From assembly GCA_963693315.1 (NCBI GenBank), contig OY856186.1, positions 83,645,676 to 83,709,675 of the forward strand: DNA of 64,000 bases. The letters run 5' to 3'. This document shows, in pieces, positions 59,820 to 64,000 of this stretch. Both the position numbers and the translations under genes were made by a program. Source of the stretch: Diogma glabrata. Taxonomy: Eukaryota > Arthropoda > Insecta > Diptera > Cylindrotomidae. Numbering within the stretch: the stretch's first letter is position 1; each line of letters begins with the position of its first letter. A model generated the notes under the pieces. The model did no database searches. It was not told the DNA's origin and saw only the letters and a program-made list of their open reading frames with translations.

Positions 59820-60790
59820 GTCTTCGAGACTATTGATTCGTGCAAAGCATTCTATTTATGCAACTTATGGACAAAGAAATCCCACTACATTCTATAACAG
59901 TGAGTAATCGCAACAGTTTGAATGTGCACCAACCGATTGACGAGTAAAACGGGGAAAAAGAGTATGTTTGAGGCATAATGGATCTGATTTCGTTCGAGCA
60001 CATCTGGTGACGATATTTATAAAGAACAACGAGATCAGCAGCAGTACGACGGTGTTGTAGGGAATCAAGATTTGATGTTGAATTTCGATCACCCACAATT
60101 CACATAGTAGCGCCCCAAGCTTGTCAACAATACTCCATACAAGGACGAATATTGGACTTATAAATGTGGAGTAATTGATACGGAGTGAAATATTTTTTAC
60201 ATCTATTGAAGAGGCCGAGTTTTTTTGACGCGCTGTTTGCAATTGCCATTATATGACCGTTCCAGAGCAGGTCATTGGAAATTGTGACTCCCAATAAACC
60301 AACGCTTTTTCATTCGTCTATTTGATCGTCACACATACTAATTGAAATATCGTTGGCGCACTTTTTGATCTGGAAACAACCAATAGCTGTGTTTGGGTGG
60401 AATTAAAATTGACAACATTTTTGTCACCGCAATCGACTTTTTTTAGGTCCTCGTTTATACTAATGCCAGCGTATCTCAGGGCAGGTTTTTTTTGTTATGC
60501 ATTTTACCCTTTAAAGATATGGAGACTAATGACACGAGCAGTGTACTATCATCTGCAAAACTATTTATCGGATTACCGGTGAATTTCTAGAGTTCGTTGA
60601 TATGAATTAAAACAAGAGTAAGGAATAAAACTGAGCCTTACGGAGTGGTACGCCAGCGTTAATTAATTTATACTCAGAAGAAAAGCCATCGATGGATACC
60701 GTAATGTATCCGTGAGTGAGAAATTTTTTAATCAGCTTGTTGATCAGGTTGGCATGCCAGTCGACCAAATACTTTTGAGATGTTGTTAGA
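59820..60790 (-). pseudogene. LINE copy D (Jockey/CR1-like) RT fragment
   Basis: Minus strand: at about 60700-60630 a decayed VSIDGFSSEYK...NAGVP region; 60300-60150 gives VGLLGVTISNDLLWNGHI, then KKLGLFNRCKKYFTPYQLLH; 60096 down gives SNLDSLQHRRTAADLVVLYK. These align with the RT end of copy C. Stops and frameshifts throughout; no YADD segment. Confidence 0.75.
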
Positions 60791-61032
60791 AGATTTAGAA
60801 CCAGACTTTAAAAGATTAAAAACATTGTAAAAACTTCGTTTCTAAGGGCCAGTCTGGCTGCCTTGGAAAATAAATATTTTTGTTGGGGTTTCATTATTGT
60901 GAATGGAACGAACTTCTTGATAATAAAACATTTTGGTCAAACAAAATTTTTACTATATTTTTATTTGATTGTATATAAATAACTTTGATGAATCGTAAAC
61001 GACTTAGACACTTTAAAAAACTTTTTTAATTT

Positions 61033-61076
61033 TTCCCAAATACTTTCGGTTTCTATGAAACCTTCCTCAGGGAAAA
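61033..61076 (-). ncRNA. Candidate minimal hammerhead ribozyme (minus strand)
   Basis: Mirror copy in the left arm: TTTTCC, CTGAGGA (61070-61064), stem II GGTTTC/GAAACC with ATA loop (fully paired), GAAA (61047-61044), GTATTT, GGGAAAA. One extra A lies before stem II. Its stem II is better than that of the plus copy. Confidence 0.45.
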
Positions 61077-61103
61077 TTTTATTTCTATTAATAGAAATAA
61101 ATA

Positions 61104-61146
61104 TTTCCCTGAGGATGGTTCCAAAGAAACCGAAAATATTTGGAAA
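61104..61146 (+). ncRNA. Candidate minimal hammerhead ribozyme (plus strand)
   Basis: Order: TTTCC (stem I), CTGAGGA 61109-61115, stem II GGTT..C/G..AACC 61117-61131, GAAA 61132-61135, a very short possible stem III (AATATT), U, then GGAAA 61142-61146 completing stem I. This fits a CUGANGA...GAAA...UH type I layout with minimal stem III. One extra T lies before stem II and stem II has a C-A mismatch. Confidence 0.45.
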
Positions 61147-61261
61147 AAATTAAAAAAGTTTTTTAAAGTGTCTAAGTCGTATACGATTCATCAAAGTTAT
61201 TGAAATAACACTTTAAGTAATTTATAAACAATCTTCATTTTATTTTATATTTATTTTCTTC

Positions 61262-61313
61262 CAGATAATATACCAACCTACCCAGGAACTCTGGAAGGTT
61301 GGTATATTATCTG
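61262..61313. repeat. Perfect inverted repeat (18-bp arms)
   Basis: CAGATAATATACCAACCT (61262-61279) and its exact complement (61296-61313) flank a 16-nt loop, at the 5' edge of LINE copy E. Confidence 0.8.
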
Positions 61314-61319
61314 AGTGAA

Positions 61320-62730
61320 ATAAATAATAAATATTTCTGGTAAAAGTAGTGAATTGTTTTTGACAAATGATCTTTCGTTGTTAGAATTAAAAGTATCAGA
61401 ACCTTTAGGTGGGTCAGATCATAATTTAATTTCCACGCATTTAAATTTACAAGTTCTTACATCGTTTAAAACTAATTCTGGTCTTGTTGGGGATTATAAA
61501 GCTGCAGATTGGCAGGGACTTAGAGCTATCTTTAATTCAAACATTTCTGCTTCTAATTTTTAGTAAGAAGTTAGATTTAATAAGAAGATAAGTTTCTTCT
61601 AAGCAATAATGCACCTGGGTAAGCGCAAGTTTATTCCAATTGATCGTTCCGAAGGCTGATCTATGGTTTTCGAGTAAATATAAAGAAGCAATAAAATTTA
61701 AAAATGCTTTTCGAAAGTATAACCAAAATAAAACTGATGAAAACCGAATAGAAAAAGATATATTATATAGAAAAAAAATAGAAAAAAAGAAAAATCTTTT
61801 TCTTACGGAAAAAGCTACTAATTTTACTGAGCACCCAACGCAATTTTTAAAAAGCCATTAGAACCTAATCCAGTTCCTGTAGTTTCTATCAAAATGGGGC
61901 CTAAAAATATAATTTGGAAAATGCTTTTACAAATTAATACTAATAAGGCATCTGGGCCAAATAGTATTCCTTCAGTTATTTTTAAAAAATTTGCTAAGAA
62001 ATTAGCATCAATCCTTACTAAAATTGTCTGTTTGTAATATAAGAGGGGGATTTTGTGCAAAAATGTGTACAGCCAGTTCCCAAAAAACTCCAACAAGTAA
62101 CAAACCCATTTCAATTTTTTCGGTTGTTGCTAAAATATTTGAGAAGAACAATAATTTTAATATGATGAGCAATTTTTAATTCGTCAAAAATAATAAAAAA
62201 AAGACAATGGAAGACAGTTTGCTTATGAAAGCACGCCTCATGCTTCTCATGAAACACCTAAAAGATACTCACCGGTAGCGCTTAATGACACTGGGTTAAA
62301 TTTCATAGGGTCATTACACATTGATTTAAAAACAGTTTTGGATTCGGGTAGTTGAATTCAACACGAGCAAAATTAAACTTTGCTGTTTTTCTAGGTAATC
62401 AACGCCTAATCCGTTTTCATTAAAGTTTGATTCTTTAAGAAAAACTGATCTTGAAGAGAAATAATCTGTTAAGATTTCTAGTAGTTGTGGTTAAAAATAA
62501 TATGAAGTGGAATTCTCATATTTTTAGCTTGGCTAAGAACGTTGTTTTATTTGATATGCTTGCGTCGTTGTCGTAGGGATTTTAATAGCAAATTGCTTCT
62601 TTTAATATATAAGTTATTTAATCGTGCATTGTATATTGTTGCATTGTATATTGTTAATAAGTATAATTTCTCCAAATACATTTCTCTGGGTGATACAAAA
62701 TCTAAAAACAAACTATTTAACATCTAATTA
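61320..62730 (+). pseudogene. LINE copy E (Jockey/CR1-like), broken
   Basis: 61330-61560: end of the endonuclease (ELFLTNDLSLLELKVSEPL, GGSDHNLISTHLNLQ). 61640-61860: linker (WFSSKYKEAIKFKNAFRKY). 61895-62035: RT start (WKMLLQINTNKASGPNSIP). 62350-62600: RT end pieces (FNTSKIKLCCFSR, NNMKWNSHIFSLAKNVV) that closely match copy C. The middle of the RT is lost and frames are broken. Opposite orientation to copies C and D. Confidence 0.8.
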
Positions 62731-64000
62731 GAATCTCAAAAAACTATTCACAGACTACTTATTCTTAAAATACTACTTTACACCTAAATAAGCCTGTTTT
62801 TCAACACCTTACAAAGTACTTATGATATCCTAAGAACTTGAAAAGTTCTATCAATTATATCAACGTACAAAATTAACATCTTATTTGAATCTTCAAAAAC
62901 TATTTACGATTCCGATCTATTTCGCATCAAACCCAACAAACATTTTTATGCATGAAGATAGCGCTCGTATATTTAAGTTCCAAATTGGAAATGTATCAGT
63001 GTGATTTTCTTTGTAAAGGATGCGTCCATTTTTTCGCCATTTTTTTTAATGATAAAGTAAATTAAAATATCGATAAATCGACATAAAACAAGACAAATAA
63101 AAAATATTAAAAAAATATAATACTTTTTTTAAATCACTAAAATTAATTATTGAAAGGGCCTGTTTGTTTAGCGAGATTATTTGTATTACATTCACTAAAA
63201 AATTTTTTTCGCACAAAATTTTGTATTCAACTAATAAATTAAAATTATTCAATTCAATTAAACGCATGTAAATTATTTCCTAAAATGTTAAATAAAACCA
63301 GCTATGTTAGAATATATAAAAATACTTTTTATTTCTCTATTCTTATTTCTTGTTTTTTCTTTTATTTTGTTTATTTTTATAATCATCAAACACATTTCGT
63401 TTCTCTTCGTTTTTTATTATTACAGATAAGACAGAAAGAAAATTTATTTTTAACGCCTATTTAACAACTTAAATGGGATTTTCTTCCGGTAAGTAGCTTT
63501 CGCAGGAGTTATGTAGATGTTATTTTTGTATTGAAAATAAGTAATACTTAAATACTCTAAATTCTATATAGTAGAATCTGTAGGTTTTAAGGAGTAGTTG
63601 AATTTCGACTCCCAGTCACAAAAAAATCTAATTCATGCATTGTCACATAAAAATCTAATTCATGCATTGTTTCTTTCTCGTTCATGGGAAAGTAAAAATC
63701 GCAAATGGCAAATATCGCAAAGATATTTGCCTTCAAAAACGCAAGGAAAATTTAAATATGAACGTGTGTGTAGCAAAAATTTACAACGAAACAGTGGTAG
63801 GTTCGTTGCTTTTCTGTTGCTGCTGTATCGTTCAATGTCAAATTGGATCGTGAACAAAATTACTACACGAGTGACTTTTCAGTGTGATTAACACGGATAA
63901 TCAGCAAACTGTCAATAACAGGATAGGATAAACCTTCTTCGTAGCAGCAATTTGATCCCGAAATGACATAGATTTAGCTTTTACATCATTCGAAATATCT
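62731..64000. other. AT-rich non-coding stretch to window end
   Basis: No credible gene. Overlapping open frames near 63598-63891 on both strands lack motifs. A short direct duplication, AAAAATCTAATTCATGCATTG, occurs in tandem near 63625-63670. Confidence 0.4.

Larger units (their letters stand above)
60979..61200. repeat. 222-bp palindrome with hammerhead-like motifs on both strands
   Basis: Left arm 60979-61076 and right arm 61103-61200 are about 93 percent inverted copies. The centre ATTTCTATTAATAGAAAT (61081-61098) is itself a perfect palindrome. Each arm carries a CTGAGGA-hairpin-GAAA motif (separate entries). It lies between LINE copies D and E. Confidence 0.8.

Overview
This window is AT-rich, TE-laden nuclear DNA of an arthropod, most likely an insect. 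The basis is one spliced animal-type transporter gene plus at least seven kinds of eukaryotic transposable element: Ty3/Gypsy, two LINE families, a Penelope-like element, a hAT remnant, TIR/fold-back elements and satellites. No bacterial-type operons, ribosome binding sites, CRISPR arrays or rRNA were seen. Most short open frames are AT-rich noise or shadows.

Left part (1-25 kb). A decayed Ty3/Gypsy gag-pol remnant (minus strand) opens the window, followed by a 1-kb fold-back element and a small TIR element. The dominant feature is a complete, apparently young Ty3/Gypsy LTR retrotransposon at 5788-22175 (16.4 kb). Its two 4,171-bp LTRs show no difference by eye, and it has a 4-bp AATT target duplication, a tRNA-Lys(CTT)-type primer binding site, and intact gag and pol. 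It is inserted in the endonuclease region of an older LINE (copy A). Four things about it are unusual: Gag begins with a textbook RING-H2 finger; the 2.2-kb leader holds several strong RNA hairpins, one with a palindromic apical loop like a retroviral dimerisation site; a degenerate tRNA-Lys-like sequence lies between pol and the 3' LTR; and no purine tract abuts the 3' LTR. The LTRs carry two tandem-repeat arrays. Pol is reached by a -1 frameshift at a G GGG GGC heptamer.

Middle part (25-48 kb). A hAT remnant and non-coding AT-rich DNA precede a spliced minus-strand gene for a divergent cationic amino acid transporter-like protein (SLC7/APC). Six coding exons with matching phases run from 47266 down to 31369; the 5' end was not found. 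Its 13.6-kb intron holds a Penelope-like element (two in-frame stops, GIY-YIG domain, direct repeats with hammerhead-like cores), a degenerate TIR element and LINE copy B (same family as copy A).

Right part (48-64 kb). This holds a 144-bp tandem array, a GGTGGTCAT minisatellite running into a 200-N assembly gap, a 250-bp TA microsatellite, three fragments of a second (Jockey/CR1-like) LINE family, and several palindromes. The 222-bp palindrome at 60979-61200 carries a hammerhead-ribozyme-like motif on each strand.

The most promising new system is the RING-Gag giant-LTR retrotransposon with its structured leader and tRNA-Lys mimic. The second is the set of hammerhead-like motifs in the Penelope repeats and the palindrome. 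Coordinates, splice sites and repeat matches were read by eye; family names come from motif recognition without database searches.
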